The notes: generated from the letters alone by a model not told the origin. A stretch of 64,000 nt of DNA from Metallyticus violacea (GCA_030762175.1 CM060840.1:39996501-40060500); one strand, 5' to 3'. Positions 11,989 through 24,380 are shown, numbered from the stretch's first letter. A program made the numbers and translations.

Positions 11989-12097
11989 GTGTGAATTAGA
12001 TTTAAAGGCACCTCACCATCAAAGACCATTAGCGTCTAGTAACACGAAAGTATCCTTAAGTCTATGGAATAAAATTAAATTAACCTGATGTAAAGAG

Positions 12098-12480
12098 GTA
12101 CTATGCTCGTTCTAGGGAGAAAAGCAAGATCAGGAATGGTCTAGTTTAGACTAGGAAGATGGAAGGCTTTAAAAAAGGATAATTCTGATAGGAGAATCTG
12201 CCCATTTTGTGGAGGGGATGAGGAAGGGGTTCATATTCTGGCCGAATGTACCCACTGGGAACACCCGAGAAAAACGCTGTTTCCTGAAAACTTTTTAAGG
12301 CATTAGAGGACGATTGGCATGCTGGGAAGTGTTTGCGAACCACAAAATTGGTTGAATATGGGCATTTTCCTAGCTAAAGTGCGCGAAGCTAGAAGCAATT
12401 TATTTGGTGGTTAGAACGGAATAACTAGTGTAATTCTAAATAATATACAATTAGTTTCCATTCATTTATATATACCCTCT
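12098..12480 (+). pseudogene. LINE ORF2 C-terminal fragment with (ATT)n tail
   Basis: The plus-strand translation contains GRWKALKKDN, then RRICPFCGGDEEGVHILAEC. This is the Cys-Cys-His-Cys zinc-knuckle-like end found C-terminal to the reverse transcriptase in several insect non-LTR retrotransposons. After an internal stop, WNMGIFLAKVREARSNLFGG-like sequence and a final stop follow. The non-coding 3-prime end then runs into a long (ATT)n tract, as in LINEs with simple-repeat tails. It is 5-prime truncated and carries a stop and at least one likely frameshift. The exact clade is uncertain. Confidence 0.65.
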
Positions 12481-12486
12481 TTAACG

Positions 12487-12487
<1 letters not shown>

Positions 12488-12554
<67 letters not shown>
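12488..12554. repeat. (ATT)n microsatellite, probable LINE tail
   Basis: Perfect ATT repeat of about 67 bp directly downstream of a LINE 3-prime end, on the strand expected for a tail. Confidence 0.95.
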
Positions 12555-13014
12555 CGTTATTTCTGTATGATTATTTGTCCCTCTTTCTAATTGTGTATCG
12601 TATTTAAGCATGTACAGTCTAAGATCCATTCATAACATTTATTTGTAATGTGTGTATAGAATTTTATAACAATAAAGATACACCAACTACTACTTAAAAC
12701 AAAATAAATAAAAATAATGTTTTCGTCTTTAGCCGTGTGTAGGATATGAGTTAGAAAGGAAGATTCAAACGTAAAAATTTGGGTCACATCCGGAATTCAA
12801 ATACTACCCCCCTCTCAAGTTCTAAGGCTATCAGTTATGGATCATTAATGAGATTATGAAACCAACGTCTATCACCTGAAAAAAAAATTAATGTCAAGAA
12901 AATAAAAGAGCATGCATTTAACTTTCGATCAGCATCTTGAAACATTCCAGAAGTACTTTCCTCAAGAAAGAAAGCAAATAAAGCTGGGCTATTAAATCCT
13001 ACATGACACAAACG
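12555..13014. other. Unassigned AT-rich DNA
   Basis: Nothing recognisable. Confidence 0.5.
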
Positions 13015-13165
13015 GTTGTTTTCACTGCTGAGGCATTACAGGCGCTGGACACTGATGATATGTGAGATGAAATGATGTCAGGAATTTTATTTTGGTAGGA
13101 AGCGTTCCAGACCTAAGTTTAGGGTACCTTCCCAAACTGAGGAAAACGTGAAAAAACCAACCTTA
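13015..13165 (-). mobile_element. SINE-1, truncated: tRNA head missing
   Basis: Only the 3-prime and middle parts of SINE-1 are present (the region with TTACAGGCGCTGGACACTGATG on the plus strand, the GGAAGCGTTCCAGACC block and TGAGGAAAACGTG). The tRNA-derived promoter is absent, so this is a 5-prime truncated copy. Confidence 0.8.
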
Positions 13166-14058
13166 GATTTAGACTTGGATTCAGTGCCAACAGTGTTATA
13201 TTTGATGTAAAATAATTACGTATAGGAGGAAACAGACAGAGATTTTTCTTGTGGAAAATGTGGTGAACTAAATTTTACACACAGCAGTGGTACAACTGCA
13301 ATAAAACACAGATAGGTCTACTTCATAAAACTTTCACAAAAAATATATTTTCAAGTATGTGTGTGATAAATTAAGGTTGATGAGTCATTATGTACGTAAG
13401 GATGATCATAAGCTAACGTAATCAACATCGGTGCAGGAATGTTTACATTTTGATCAGAATTCACCACTTTCATTAACAGGTGATATTTATGAGTTAAAGT
13501 TCAGCTTTAATTACTTAATGTATGAAACAACGCACTGGTATTTAATGTTGCTCTATGCATTTTTTACATTTTATATTTTACTCTTCTTGTACAAGTTTAC
13601 ACCCCTTGAAAATGATATAGAAAACTGCCACGTTTAGAAACCTCAGCTCTGAGCTAATTTGACATAATTATAATGGCAGCTGGAGTACAAGTTGTGCAGA
13701 ATGTCACAAAACTCACAAAACAGAGTAATATTACTGGACTTTCATGTTAGCCGCTGCCAAATTACCGACAGTATAGAGTCTGTAAGCAGTTAACTTGGTG
13801 TAAGCACAATGAAAATGCTCTCAAATTATCTAAAATGACGTTTTTGTACTTCATAACCGATCAACTTTGCTATAAATTAAAATACAGTTATTAAACTAAC
13901 TGGCTTCTAGGACAAACGATGCCTATAAATGAAAGAAGCATCCTGTCTGTAATGAGAAAGTAGATAACATAACAGAAGGGAATTTGATTTGTGAATAAGT
14001 AGTTTTAAAACTGATGAGTGTCAGAAGAGTATCGTATTATATGTTATTTTTAATTTTT
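13166..14058. other. Unassigned AT-rich DNA
   Basis: No gene or named repeat. The 68-residue frame at 13431-13637 is hydrophobic at its C-terminus but has no other support. Confidence 0.45.
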
Positions 14059-14320
14059 TTCATGGTGTTTAGCGCTCGTTTTTACTACTGAGGGGAACAC
14101 TGACGATACATGAAATGAAATGATACATTGGGAAAGGACATTTTTTAAGGAAAGAAACGCTCCAGGTCTAAGTTTAGGGTACCCCCCCCCCGGCATTTTC
14201 CACCTATGACTGAGGAAAACTTGCAAAAAACCTCAGTCAGAGAGGACGGTCCTGGCGGGCTTCGAACCCCAGACCTCCCACAATCGAGTTCGCGCCTTAA
14301 CGACCTTGGCCCCAATGGCA
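14059..14320 (-). mobile_element. SINE-1 copy
   Basis: Complete SINE-1 on the minus strand with a worn head (TGCCATTGGGGCCAAGGT), a GGTTCGAAGCCC B box and the GAGGTTTTTTGCAAGTTTTCC body. A C10 run at about 14182-14191 replaces the usual CTTCC of the family. Confidence 0.85.
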
Positions 14321-14688
14321 GTATATTAATTCTACCGGCCCCCATATTCAAAATGCAATATCGTTACAAGAGTTGGGTAAAATTGCTGCATTTGTCATGA
14401 CATGCCTCAGAAAACAGTGAATCTATAATATACCCTTTTGCATTGTTTCTTACATTCAGTTGATTTTGCTCACTAAGCGCCTCTGTACTGCTTCTTTAAT
14501 GCTCCTTGAGAAACAAGGAAGTGTAAGAGTTCTTGATTGATGCTTCGCTGTATATCTTGCTAACGCATTGGTCATTAATTACATCTTGTATATGTCTACG
14601 TCATATATTTCTGTACGAACATTAAACACACAGCAGCAACCACTGTGAAACTGTGGCAGCTACTAGAAGTGAACTGCGCACTTTTTTT
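14321..14688. other. Unassigned DNA
   Basis: Nothing recognisable. Confidence 0.45.
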
Positions 14689-14699
14689 CGGGGGGAGGA

Positions 14700-14976
14700 A
14701 ATTAATAGTGTTTAACGCTCGTTTTTGCTACAGAGGCACCACAGGCGATGGACACTGATGATACATGAGATGAAATGATACATTGGGAAAAGATTTATTT
14801 TTAAGGAAGGAATCATTCCAGGCCTAAGTTTAGGGTACCTCCCCGGCATTTGCCATTTATGAGGACTGAGGAAAACCTGGAAAAAACCTCAGTCAGGGAG
14901 GACGGTCCTGGCGGTATTCGAACCCAGATCTCCCGCTCACGAGTCCGTGCCTTAACGATCTCGGCCACCCGTGGCG
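14700..14976 (-). mobile_element. SINE-1 copy with G-rich flanks
   Basis: Near-complete SINE-1 on the minus strand: GCCACGGGTGGCCGAGAT head, GGTTCGAATACC B box, GAGGTTTTTTCCAGGTTTTCC body and an AAACACTATTAAT end. Flanking CGGGGGGAGG (14689) and CGGGGGAAGG (14977) form a plausible 10-bp target duplication with one mismatch. Confidence 0.9.
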
Positions 14977-15065
14977 ACGGGGGAAGGGGGGGGGCTAATC
15001 ATTTTTGTTTACAGAATTGTCAAATACTAATGGTACGAAATCTAGTCCTTACGTAGGGAGAAGAA

Positions 15066-15133
15066 ACGTGTGGCCGAGAGAATCGGATTCCAAATTTAAA
15101 TTATGATGTTATGAGTTCGATCCTCGGTGTCAG
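15066..15133 (+). repeat. tRNA-like module, SINE head or tRNA relic
   Basis: GTGGCCGAGAGAATCGG gives a plausible A box and GAGTTCGATCCTCGG a good B box, spaced about as in a class I tRNA. No closing acceptor stem was resolved, and no known SINE body follows. It may be a fifth SINE family or a decayed tRNA pseudogene. Confidence 0.5.
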
Positions 15134-16319
15134 TCAATTTTTTTGTATCTTGAAATCGCGAAGGCAAACTAAGATTAGTTTAACAAATAGTTAAAATTAA
15201 CAAACGAAAAAAACAAATTGTGCAATAAGGTAACCGACTGCTAACATTCTCTGTCAGACAGAAAGCGAATTGCAATCTACTTCAAGCCTCACGTGATCAG
15301 AAAAAGCATATAGTAAAACAAAAATAGATTACCTATAAGCACGTGGGAGCTTTGATAATGTTTCGGATATATGTGGCAATCATTATTTAAGGCACATTTC
15401 TATGACAACTTTTTAAAAATGTAAAATACCCCCCTTCTTTTATGTCCTGCTCTCATTAGAATTATTTACCAGGAGTAAATTCTACTACTGAACGTAATGC
15501 TGATGCATCCATAGCTAGAGTTAACTTTTGTGATAAACCTGCTTTGAAATTAAAACATTAACTCACAAATTACGATAGTATGCAGCTTTGAAGGCCAGTC
15601 TAACTTTGTTTCTAGCACCTTATAACATTATATGCTTTTACTAATTCTTAAATTACGGCACTTTTTATATTACTATCTGAATTACACGACATAAAACATC
15701 TCTGACTGCATCATTAAGCTGGAAAGTAATATTCGGTAGCTAATAACAATAGAAAAAATCTATTTAGTTGTGTTTTAATATGCAATTGTTAATTTACTAT
15801 TATTATAATAAATGCAATAAGCAATGTATCTGTCTGATAGCCATGTTGTACTCTTATTTTGGTCTGTGATTATTTAATAATAATATAATTTACATGCTGT
15901 TGTCAACATAAATAAAATCTATTAAATACTATTGTATAATTTTTCACTTGTTGATCTAGTATTAGAAACTCCCCTAGGCCTATCGCAATCTATCTACCGG
16001 GGCCCTTAAGATTGATTTTGAAAAGAATTTTCTTCCTATATTCTGTTCTTTTTAAGTGGGTGGAAAAATGCATCTTATAGGGTGAGAAATATTCTATTCT
16101 TTTTAGAAATAAGCATTTACTCTTCTCTTTTATGAAAAAAGACTAACTTTTCGACAAATTTACATTCCACAAGAAGTAATAAAATAAAGAAATTTATTTA
16201 TTGAAAAAAATATGTAGACTGCGTTTTGAAGATAACTAGCTGGACAAGAGAAAAATATATAAAACAATATTTATGAACATGAAACATTAAATAGAGAAAA
16301 CAGATTTAGCAGAAAACAA
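15134..16319. other. Unassigned AT-rich DNA
   Basis: No gene, known repeat or strong fold seen. Confidence 0.5.
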
Positions 16320-16855
16320 TTATTGTATTGGGTTTCAGAAGGAAATGACCAGTGCGGTCAAAATTGGAACTGCAAAGTAAAATAATAGAAAAAGTAACGA
16401 AATTGAATTTTTGTGCTGTTATATATAATATCTAGTAGAAAGGGATATTGAAGGTAATATACAAACATTTAACCAGAACGGTGGTATCATTAGAAGAAAT
16501 AAAAAACAACTGGAATAGAAACCCAGTTCAAATTTGACAACGCTGTAATGTCTGTAATAGTTGTTTGTATGGCAACAAAAATGGGCCTCCCTCTAAGACA
16601 AAATGAAGAATTGAAGCTTGGAAAATGAGATTTCTAAGTTCACTGAAAAAAAATGGTAACAGCAAGAAAAAATAAAAAATGACTTCCAAGTACGGAGCCT
16701 AAATGATGTAATATGAATTTACAGAAAAAGACATGGAACAATTAAAACTTATGCCTCAAGATACGAGTAGGATTCCACATTTCATTTTGGAATATAAACC
16801 TAAAGGTAGAAGAAAGATTATTCGACCAGTGAAACGATTGAATGCTTTTTAAGAA
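16320..16855 (+). pseudogene. Decayed LINE reverse transcriptase C-terminus (RTE-like)
   Basis: Translation pieces from changing frames follow the conserved order of the region C-terminal to the reverse transcriptase in common insect LINEs. In order these are VRSKLELQSKIIEKVTKLN (family: RSKI..NKIIEQV..FNYLG), QTFNQNGGIIRR (KFN..CGTIRR), TQFKFDNAVMSVIVV (TQLKFYK..AVPVLLYGSE), MRFLSS, NDFQVRSLNDVI, and SRIPHFILEYKPKGRRK then IIRPVKR (RIP..LEYKPKGRRN.GRP.KRW). Multiple stops and frameshifts make it non-functional. The family assignment rests on recognising the block order without a search. The 5-prime end and the 3-prime tail are not defined. Confidence 0.68.
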
Positions 16856-17342
16856 GCCCTAAAATGACTACTTAAGTAGACGATGACTTCTGAAATCTTG
16901 TTCTGTATCCCATGTTACAATCCCTGTCCTTGAAGCATGTAACGCATTTCAGCACTACCCCTGCTGTAAATGATAAGAATGCAGATATAGGTATTATACT
17001 CGTTTATTTAACGTTTGCCGATTTTGGTGGGAGTGTTGCGAATTGTTTACATCCGCTCCTATTGGTGACTCGTAGCTAAACATAAAACTAGCGCAACCAA
17101 TAGAAGACATAAACACAGAAACAACTTTGAAAAACTGCACTGTTAATAAGCATAAACAAAATACAGTTATCACTAGTTACGGTTGGGGTTAAGCTGATGG
17201 AACCTTTCCTTCCTCCTCACTTGTCGCTAGCTTAGTGTCAACTCAGCTCGATATTGACATGCTCGGATGTTGTCCGCAGCACTCAGTTCGAAAGAATGAG
17301 GATTCCTTGCTTGGTCGTCCGCAATGTAAATTCATTTATTTA
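16856..17342. other. Unassigned DNA, CpG-rich right part
   Basis: The sequence becomes more CpG-rich at about 17,180-17,320 and contains ACTCAGTTCG, which fits the arthropod initiator TCAGT. There is no supporting exon or donor. Nothing else seen. Confidence 0.35.
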
Positions 17343-17621
17343 TTTGGTTTATTTATAGACGCTTTTTAGCATATCAGATCATCAGCTTCTCATTCAATTC
17401 AGGGCTTGAAATGGGCGATAAAAACTTTCTCAGAGGTCTCAGGCTTGACGTTCTTCGTACCGTAAATCTACACAATGGGACCCACGGCTTTACTTCCCTT
17501 CCAAAGGAAGCCATACTTAGGAGTTTTAAGCCCGAAAACATCAATAGACGCTGGTTGGGATTGAACTTGTAACCTTGGGTCTACGAGTTAATATGGTTTC
17601 CACTAGACAACCAGAATCGAC
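17343..17621 (-). mobile_element. SINE-2 copy, old
   Basis: Full-length but diverged SINE-2 on the minus strand. The B box is degraded (AAGTTCAATCCC) and the A-box region reads TTGTCTAGTGGAAACC. The body blocks GTAAAGCCGTGGGTCCC and GGTACGAAGAAC are clear. Confidence 0.85.
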
Positions 17622-18689
17622 GCTAACGTTAAATAAGCACGTAATAAAGCTCTTGCAAAGCATCAATATCAGTCATTAGAACAATTTTCGTATTCTTTGC
17701 TACCACGTAAAGAGCCTCTATCTCCCATTACTGTATTCTTGATTCGTTTTAGTGACCTGGTTCTACTAACACAAACAATAAGAGGTGTAGAGCGTGGCTT
17801 ATAAAGTTCAAGTTACACGATTTACAATATCAAGTCGAGTTTGAACATCTAAGAGTAAGACATAATCAGTAAAATAGATGTCATACTTGTGTTTAAAGAT
17901 TAAATAATTTGATGCTTGCAGCTCCTGTGTTCAGCCTATTCTAGACAACTTTAGTTTTTGACAAGTCTGCGTTGTTTCTTGTCACACCGAAAAAGTTAGT
18001 ATAAATGCTTATATATTAAAAATATTTAAACATGATACGATAGCTTGTAATCTGATATTGAAATCTCTTTGGCAGACATTTTCCAATTACTTTTTATATT
18101 TCTTGTAATAATGTAGAAGTGAAAGATTATACGCAGGAATGCAAACAGAGGTAGAGAAACGGAAAGACAGGAGGAGGGAGATATTTAGAGCGCAACTGTC
18201 AGCCACTTGAAATACTGGCTGCTTGCTCACTCATTCTGGGGCATGGCAGCGATTCGTATTGATTCTCGTTCTCTCATGCAATATTAAAAGCAACGGAGTA
18301 TATCCAATATTGATGGTGCTCATAAATATCGCAAACGAGTTTTCAACATCTGTAAAACGTCAACGGCAGGTGGCATTTACTTAATAGCAGCCCAGGAGCG
18401 TGCACAAGCGCTCAAAACGCCATTCCAAATTGTTGAACAGCTATGATATAACTCTGTAAGGTTAAAATGAAAACGGGAGTTATGCATAAGCAATTTGGTG
18501 TTTTTAAATATTATACTGCTATATTTTGTGTTTCTCTAGATACTTGCAAACGCTTTCGATTTATTTCTACTTCTCCCAAGTAGAAAAAAACATTTAAAAT
18601 TACGCATTTGGAACTGTTCTGTAAAGTGTGCGGTTGCACGTTCTATACTTCATCATTAATGTATTTATTTATAACGATTTGGGAATAAG
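17622..18689. other. Unassigned DNA
   Basis: Nothing recognisable. 18,180-18,460 is somewhat GC-richer than its flanks. Confidence 0.45.
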
Positions 18690-19085
18690 CATCAGCGTCA
18701 ACTAAGGTGGCAAACCTGTGCTGGACAGATTCAAACTGGGAAATTCATCCTAGGTCCTTACTGGATAGAAGAGGATTGAGGAAAATAATTACTGAACATG
18801 GTCACTTCAGGAAACATCTACGAAAAGTGGGTCTCTATAAAGATGAACCCACTTGCAGATTGTGCAAACAGAACGAGGAATCCGCCTCGCATATCCTGTT
18901 TGAGTGTCCAGTCCTGGAAAGAGAGAGACTCGTTCTCTTTATAACTGGGGAAGATCTGGGAAAAGATACCAACATTGGAACTAAAATACTGCAACCTGTA
19001 TAAGGAACAGATTTTGGTAAACAATGAAGGCACCCCTTCCAATGGGGTGGCACAATAAGCCTTAAGGCTGACGTGCTGGAGGACT
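18690..19085 (+). pseudogene. LINE ORF2 C-terminus: RNase H end and zinc knuckle
   Basis: The plus-strand frame 18707-19003 gives LRKIITEHGHFRKHLRKVGL, then PTCRLCKQNEESASHILFEC. This corresponds to the L(T)GHGHFRKHL..MGL block plus C-x2-C-x8-H-x4-C ending of insect non-LTR retrotransposon ORF2 proteins. Just past the frame, RHPFQWGGTIS-like codons indicate that the coding tail runs on in another frame, so there is a frameshift or stop. The copy is strongly 5-prime truncated. The opposite-strand frames here are shadows. The clade is not resolved. Confidence 0.72.
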
Positions 19086-19256
19086 TTTCAAAATTCCATA
19101 AAATCCCCCGATATCTAATCTCTATTTACAATGAATCTAAACATTGCTTTTTTAGAATCATTGACTTTTAATCTTAAATATTATAAAGATAATCTTTAAT
19201 ATTATAAAACTGAAGTCTCCATGATCTCAATAGAATAAACACGTTATACCAAGTCA

Positions 19257-19277
19257 TATATATATATATATATATAC
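19257..19277. repeat. (TA)n microsatellite
   Basis: About 20 bp of TA repeat. Confidence 0.9.
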
Positions 19278-19557
19278 ATATAATTCAAACAGCAGATATA
19301 GAGGAATATAACTAAAAAATAATACATTAATAACAAGATCTGCTATCTTTAGCCAGAATACTACGCCAGCGGTTCTCAAACTTTCCTTCACCGCCGGCCC
19401 CCTTATAAATCTCTTGCTGCCCCGGACCTCTAAAGATTTAAGTCAAAGTTTAAACTCTTATATTTACTTTCTATATAATGTTTATGGCAGTTTTTCATTT
19501 GTTTACAAAATTTAAATAGGTAAACAAACAAATAAATGCAAGGTTTTTTCAGTATTT

Positions 19558-19840
19558 TTGAATGGTATTTAACGCCCGTTTTTACTATTGAGGCACCACA
19601 GGCGATGGACACAGATGATACATGAGATGAAACGATATATTGGAAAAGGATTTATTTTCTTAAGAAAGAAAACGTTCCAGGCCCAAGTTTAGGGCACCTC
19701 CCCGGCATTTGCCATTTATGAGGACTGAGGAAAACCTGGAAAAAACCTCAGTCAGGGAGGACGGTCCTGGCGGGATTCGAACCCCAGACCTCCAGCCACT
19801 CACGAGTCCGCGCCTTAACGACCTCGGTCACCCGTGGCGG
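19558..19840 (-). mobile_element. SINE-1 copy with perfect 9-bp target duplication
   Basis: Near-consensus SINE-1 on the minus strand: CCGCCACGGGTGACCGAGGT head, GGGTTCGAATCCC B box, full body and an AAACGGGCGTTAAA 3-prime end. TCAGTATTT occurs at 19549-19557 and 19841-19849, giving a perfect 9-bp target-site duplication and fixing both ends. One of the best copies for defining the family. Confidence 0.95.
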
Positions 19841-19900
19841 TCAGTATTTACCTGTATATAGTAGTGTACACTTTCGCAAGTAATGAAAACAAAAACAACA

Positions 19901-19902
19901 AC

Positions 19903-19942
<40 letters not shown>
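19901..19942. repeat. (AAT)n microsatellite
   Basis: About 42 bp of AAT repeat preceded by AAC units. Confidence 0.95.
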
Positions 19943-19943
<1 letters not shown>

Positions 19944-20929
19944 ATTCAAAAAGTATTTACAAGTATATAAAACGTATAACGCGTATATGATGGAACAACA
20001 TTATTCGTTAATTTTATTTCCTTAATGAGAGAAATAATGCTGCATTTTACTTTGGACTTAATAGGAGAAATTTGTATTCTGAGTTCTGATTCCATTTTTT
20101 CAAACAATATATATTTTATTATACATAAAATGAGTGCAAACTGATTTTTCATTCAAATTAGTTCTGAAAAGCATTTCACAGTTGATAATTCAGTAAAATC
20201 TAGGGTTCGCCTGGCCAGCAGTTTGCTACTGAAAGGTGCGTGTTAATGCCAGAGAAACATGACGATACAGAATGCATTTAATATCTAGTTCACGTTTTTG
20301 TTTGAAACCTCTCTACGGAACAAATAGTCGCCTTCAATTTGATTCTAACCAACTTTGCCTCAACAAATGAACGCCGTAAATTTATTTCAGCTTTCGTATT
20401 CTTGTAATTCAGTATCTCTAAGTAGATCAGAGTATGAGAATTACTGTGCTACGCGGTTATATCTACTTTCAGGCCAAGGCCACCAGCATTAATGTGGACA
20501 AGCATTTAACTCTTATAGTTTACTTTATGGTAATCGTTGGAGACTACTTTATTCCTCAGTCCTTCAGTTACCAGGCATTTCCAGAAGGAAGTTTCTGAAA
20601 GAGGGCAGAGAGGTCAAGACAAGCCCCAACATAATATTAGCCTCTATGAACAAAATATTATTATACGCATTGCACTTAACTCTCTTTGCAACATTACTAA
20701 ATTCTAAAGAGTGTAACAAAAATTATTTTCTTAATAGACAAGCAAAGAAATACAGAACTGCAGGTACATTATGCTAAGAGCAATCACTGACATGCTTATA
20801 TACTCGTATAATGCACCAAACCGATTGCCTGACATTTTTTAAAATTAAAGCTGAATTGTAGGTGGGGGGGGTGGGAATTGGGTTGTATAGCTGCTGCAGT
20901 AAATAATAAAGTTCGCTGATCGCATGTTT
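19943..20929. other. Unassigned DNA
   Basis: No gene or named repeat. A G7 run lies near 20,865. Confidence 0.45.
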
Positions 20930-21728
20930 CGCCACGGCTGCTATAGACCATCCCACTCTTCTTGGGTGAGACTCTTTCGAGGGCGTTTCGCTACATTTTG
21001 GCGACTGTGAGCCAGTCGGGATTAAGTGAATGGGATTTCGATGCCAAAGGTGACAATAAATAACGCTTCGTTGGTTAGTTGGTGATATCTTGTATTCTCC
21101 TTAACATGAACATTCAGGCAAACTCAAGTCTCACGTCGAACCACAGGCAAGATAATCTTGGCAAACACGTAAGTTTAGCGTTAACCAAATGGTGTCGAGT
21201 GCGAAGAGATTGTTAATTCAACGGAATACGTAATGCAGCTCAATGATGTTGTGTCGGCATTTGACGTGATTACTGACACTCAAGCTTTGTTGACGCCGCC
21301 GGAACTGGTACTTGGTATTTAGGCCGCTCTTCCACTGATCTCCGGGCTACGGCAGCCACACGCGACTTTGGGCAAAATCTATTCCTTTTATACTCAATAT
21401 AAAATGATGCTATTTACGGGCAACGGCGCGAAATACTCCCGCCAGTTTCGTGCTAACATCACTCATAGGCTTACCTCACTCAATTTCATTTCTATTCGCT
21501 GGACCATTTTGTCAAGCCAAACGCTCCGTTATTCATTAATAAAATGAATTTAAACAGATTTCATACGTTACTGTCACTGACCCTTTTACTCGGACACCTA
21601 CAACTTTGCCACCGAACAAGCTGGTGTCTCGCCTGAGGCGGGGGCATTTCCAACCCTAGCAGCGTACCAGAAAGGATTAACTGGCATTGTCTGTCTTTTG
21701 CTAAGTCTTACAGTGTTCGGAGAAAGAG
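20930..21728 (+). promoter_or_regulatory. GC-richer stretch ending in a strong splice donor
   Basis: This 800-bp stretch is visibly richer in GC and CpG than its flanks and has no known repeat in it. It ends at AGAAAGAG followed by GTGAGTTTTT, an almost ideal metazoan 5-prime splice site (donor GT at 21729). No long coding frame leads into the donor, so if real it would be a non-coding first exon with a promoter. The initiation site and the partner acceptor are not identified. It could equally be an unrecognised repeat. Confidence 0.3.
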
Positions 21729-23874
21729 GTGAGTTTTTCCTTACTTTGCTATATTACTACATCTCTTAAATATTACCAAAAAGTACACTTTATAAACGCA
21801 TTTAAACACTACATAATATTACTTCTATACGAGTTATGTCATTAAAGTTCCTCCAGTGAAATAAAATACACAACATACTTGCACATTAGTTGCTGATTAT
21901 AAAATTACAAATATTAATTATTTCAATTACTCTGTAATCAACGGGGATCCAGGAATAGCTTCAAAATGTAAAACATAACCAAGAAATGTATTACACAAAG
22001 TACAATTATTGAAGCAATATTCAAAGTACTAAATCCCAGTATCTTGATTGAATCAAACAATGTATTATATTTCGATTCAAATATGAAATAATAAATTGAC
22101 GAAAAAGTGAAATGAAACAAATAAAATTAGTTTTGCCATCATAGCACGTTTCAAATTGTTAATAAAATGATCTTACTATAATCAAAGCGTGATTTTAAGA
22201 AGGGAGAGACATGTTGATACATTTCAAAACTACTTTAAGTAATAAAAAACGATTTTCTTATATTTTTATTATTATTGTCATCCAAATCTGCTTTCAAAAC
22301 TCATGGTTAGTAAACTTTTAAATACGCACGAAAGTCAGTAGCGGCTAGGAGGAATAGCGCCAACGAAAGCCGGTCGGTAGCTTTGGTTGCTTTATTCAAG
22401 AGCGCAATAGTTTGTAACAACCCCTCTACACTGTACAGCGGGGCAGAAGTAAATGCTCAGTCTGCAGGACGGAGTCATCCGAGCAAGAATGTCATTCGGT
22501 TTGAATTGTCTACTAATGCAGTTAGATTCTCAGTTTCAAAAACTACCTCTAATGTACATCAGCAACGTATCAGGCCAAGGTTTGCAAAGCGATAACATTC
22601 ATGAGTTGCAATAATGTGCAAACTTTGCTGGAAATTCGAAGTGTAACCGTTAGAAAAGCTTCAAAACATGTAAAAATTAATGTAAAACAAACGCTTGTTG
22701 GATAGACATGAAACATGGCTGTTAGAAAGTCTAGAGCAAACAAGAATGATAACTAAAATATAATAAAACACTTCATCACATTAATTTCTTTTCGCGGAGC
22801 TGAGAAATAATAGCTCATTTAACAAAATGTACGTTCACTACTACAAGCAATAAGAAAATCTTGTATACATGAGTAGTCAGGTAACAAAAGTAATAATCTT
22901 GACAATATTTAGCAAATTAAGTTATGCAGTATTCCATAAAAACTCTTGTAATTATGAACTGTTATAATTTTGTAATGATGTAAATTAGGAAATTTATATT
23001 AATGTCACTAGAAATAACAACTCAAAGACTTCCCTTTTTTAAATATTAAAAAATGTGTAATTGACGGTGTAAATAATAAATGGAACCATAAGCAAAAACA
23101 CTGTTTTTATTGATTGCCGCTTTTGCTTGCCATTTGTTGCATAGTTGAATTGAAACAAATTTGTAAAATTGTATCAATTTTTACATTTCAGTTTAGTTTG
23201 AGCCTGCAAGCTATTTAGTGAGTTAATGGCGACCGGAAATTGTGGAATGTTAATGACAGACGTCTGTATTCAGTCCTGAGAAGTCTGTGCATAGAGCTTG
23301 CCTGCAGTTAAACCTCCCTAAATCCCCTGTCCAAGATTCTAGGTACTCGTTTGAGGTTTTACCCTTATTGCAATTAGTACCTAAGTTGAAACCTGATGAC
23401 CTTCCAAAACGACATGCTTTCTATGAGCATTGCCATTGAGCGTATCTCAGTATATATGGTGGAGCTTGTGTGGCCTGAGGGAAAATATCGCATTGCTGTC
23501 TGCAGTCTGGCATATGGAGCATATATCGAGTGTTTGATAAGTACCAAACATTTTTAGTTTCTCTTTTTAATGTCACAAGTTTTCATGTAAATATGTAATA
23601 TGTGCCTTATATTCCTTCAGAGACAATATGCATAATAATCAGTGTTATTGATGCTGATTTTTACTGTATTTGTATCTTCCACATATAATCTTTCGTTCTA
23701 CAAAGATCTGTATAGAAAGATGTCAACAAAACGAGAAACATTTATATAGGAAATACAACCATGGCCTGTGCATTCAAACTAAATGTAAATTTTATTTTAT
23801 AACATTCTTAATGAAAATCGTTAATATCAGTGTCAGTCAAATGAAAATGACTGGCGTCTAACTGTAGATAAAAT
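21729..23874. other. Unassigned DNA
   Basis: Mostly AT-rich and unremarkable. A moderately GC-rich stretch at 22,330-22,600 has an open frame of 70 codons without recognisable content. Confidence 0.45.
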
Positions 23875-24380
23875 AGAGGACAGGCATGTCATTATTTTCC
23901 AATGGCAACCACTTCTCCAGGTGCGTCACAAGTCGCCGGATAGCAGTGGCGTGAGCGAGCCTATCTTGCACCACTGCCTCCACCTCTGCAACCGACACAA
24001 AGCGCCGTTTCTGTAAGCTCTTCTTTAGAGCAGAGAGCACACGAATCAAAAAGGGGGGGGGGGAGGTCAGAACTGTAGAGCGGATGCTTCAAGATCTCCC
24101 ACTTGAAGCGTGTCATGATATCCGCTGTGTTCTTCGCATGCAAAGAGAAGACTCCACAGGATCGAAAGTCGGCCGTTTGTTGATCCGCCGTCACAGTTTG
24201 TCCAGAGACGTCTTGCAGCTGTCGAAGTTAATGGTGAGGTCTCGGTCATCGCTTTATGGTACAGCATGTGCTGATGGAGTGTAGTGCGAATACTGCCGCG
24301 ACAGATATTCGTTAGAAGGGCGATTTCATCCTTTGTGATGCACCTGTTGGCTTGAACAAGATCATTCATCATCTGAATAG
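23875..24380 (-). pseudogene. Mariner-like transposase relic, internally deleted
   Basis: On the minus strand the first part reads DLVQANRCITKDEIALLTN with CRGSIRTTLHQHMLYHKA, the second helix-turn-helix of mariner transposases. After a loss of most of the catalytic core it continues with FKWEILKHPLYSSDLPPPLF (family: W.ILEHPPYSPDLSP.DF), KKSLQKRRFVSVAEVEAVVQ, and IRRLVTHLEKWL. About 500 bp remain of roughly 1.3 kb. A run of ten or more G (near 24,055) marks one frameshift, and the frame changes at least twice. Dead element. Ends not defined. Confidence 0.75.
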
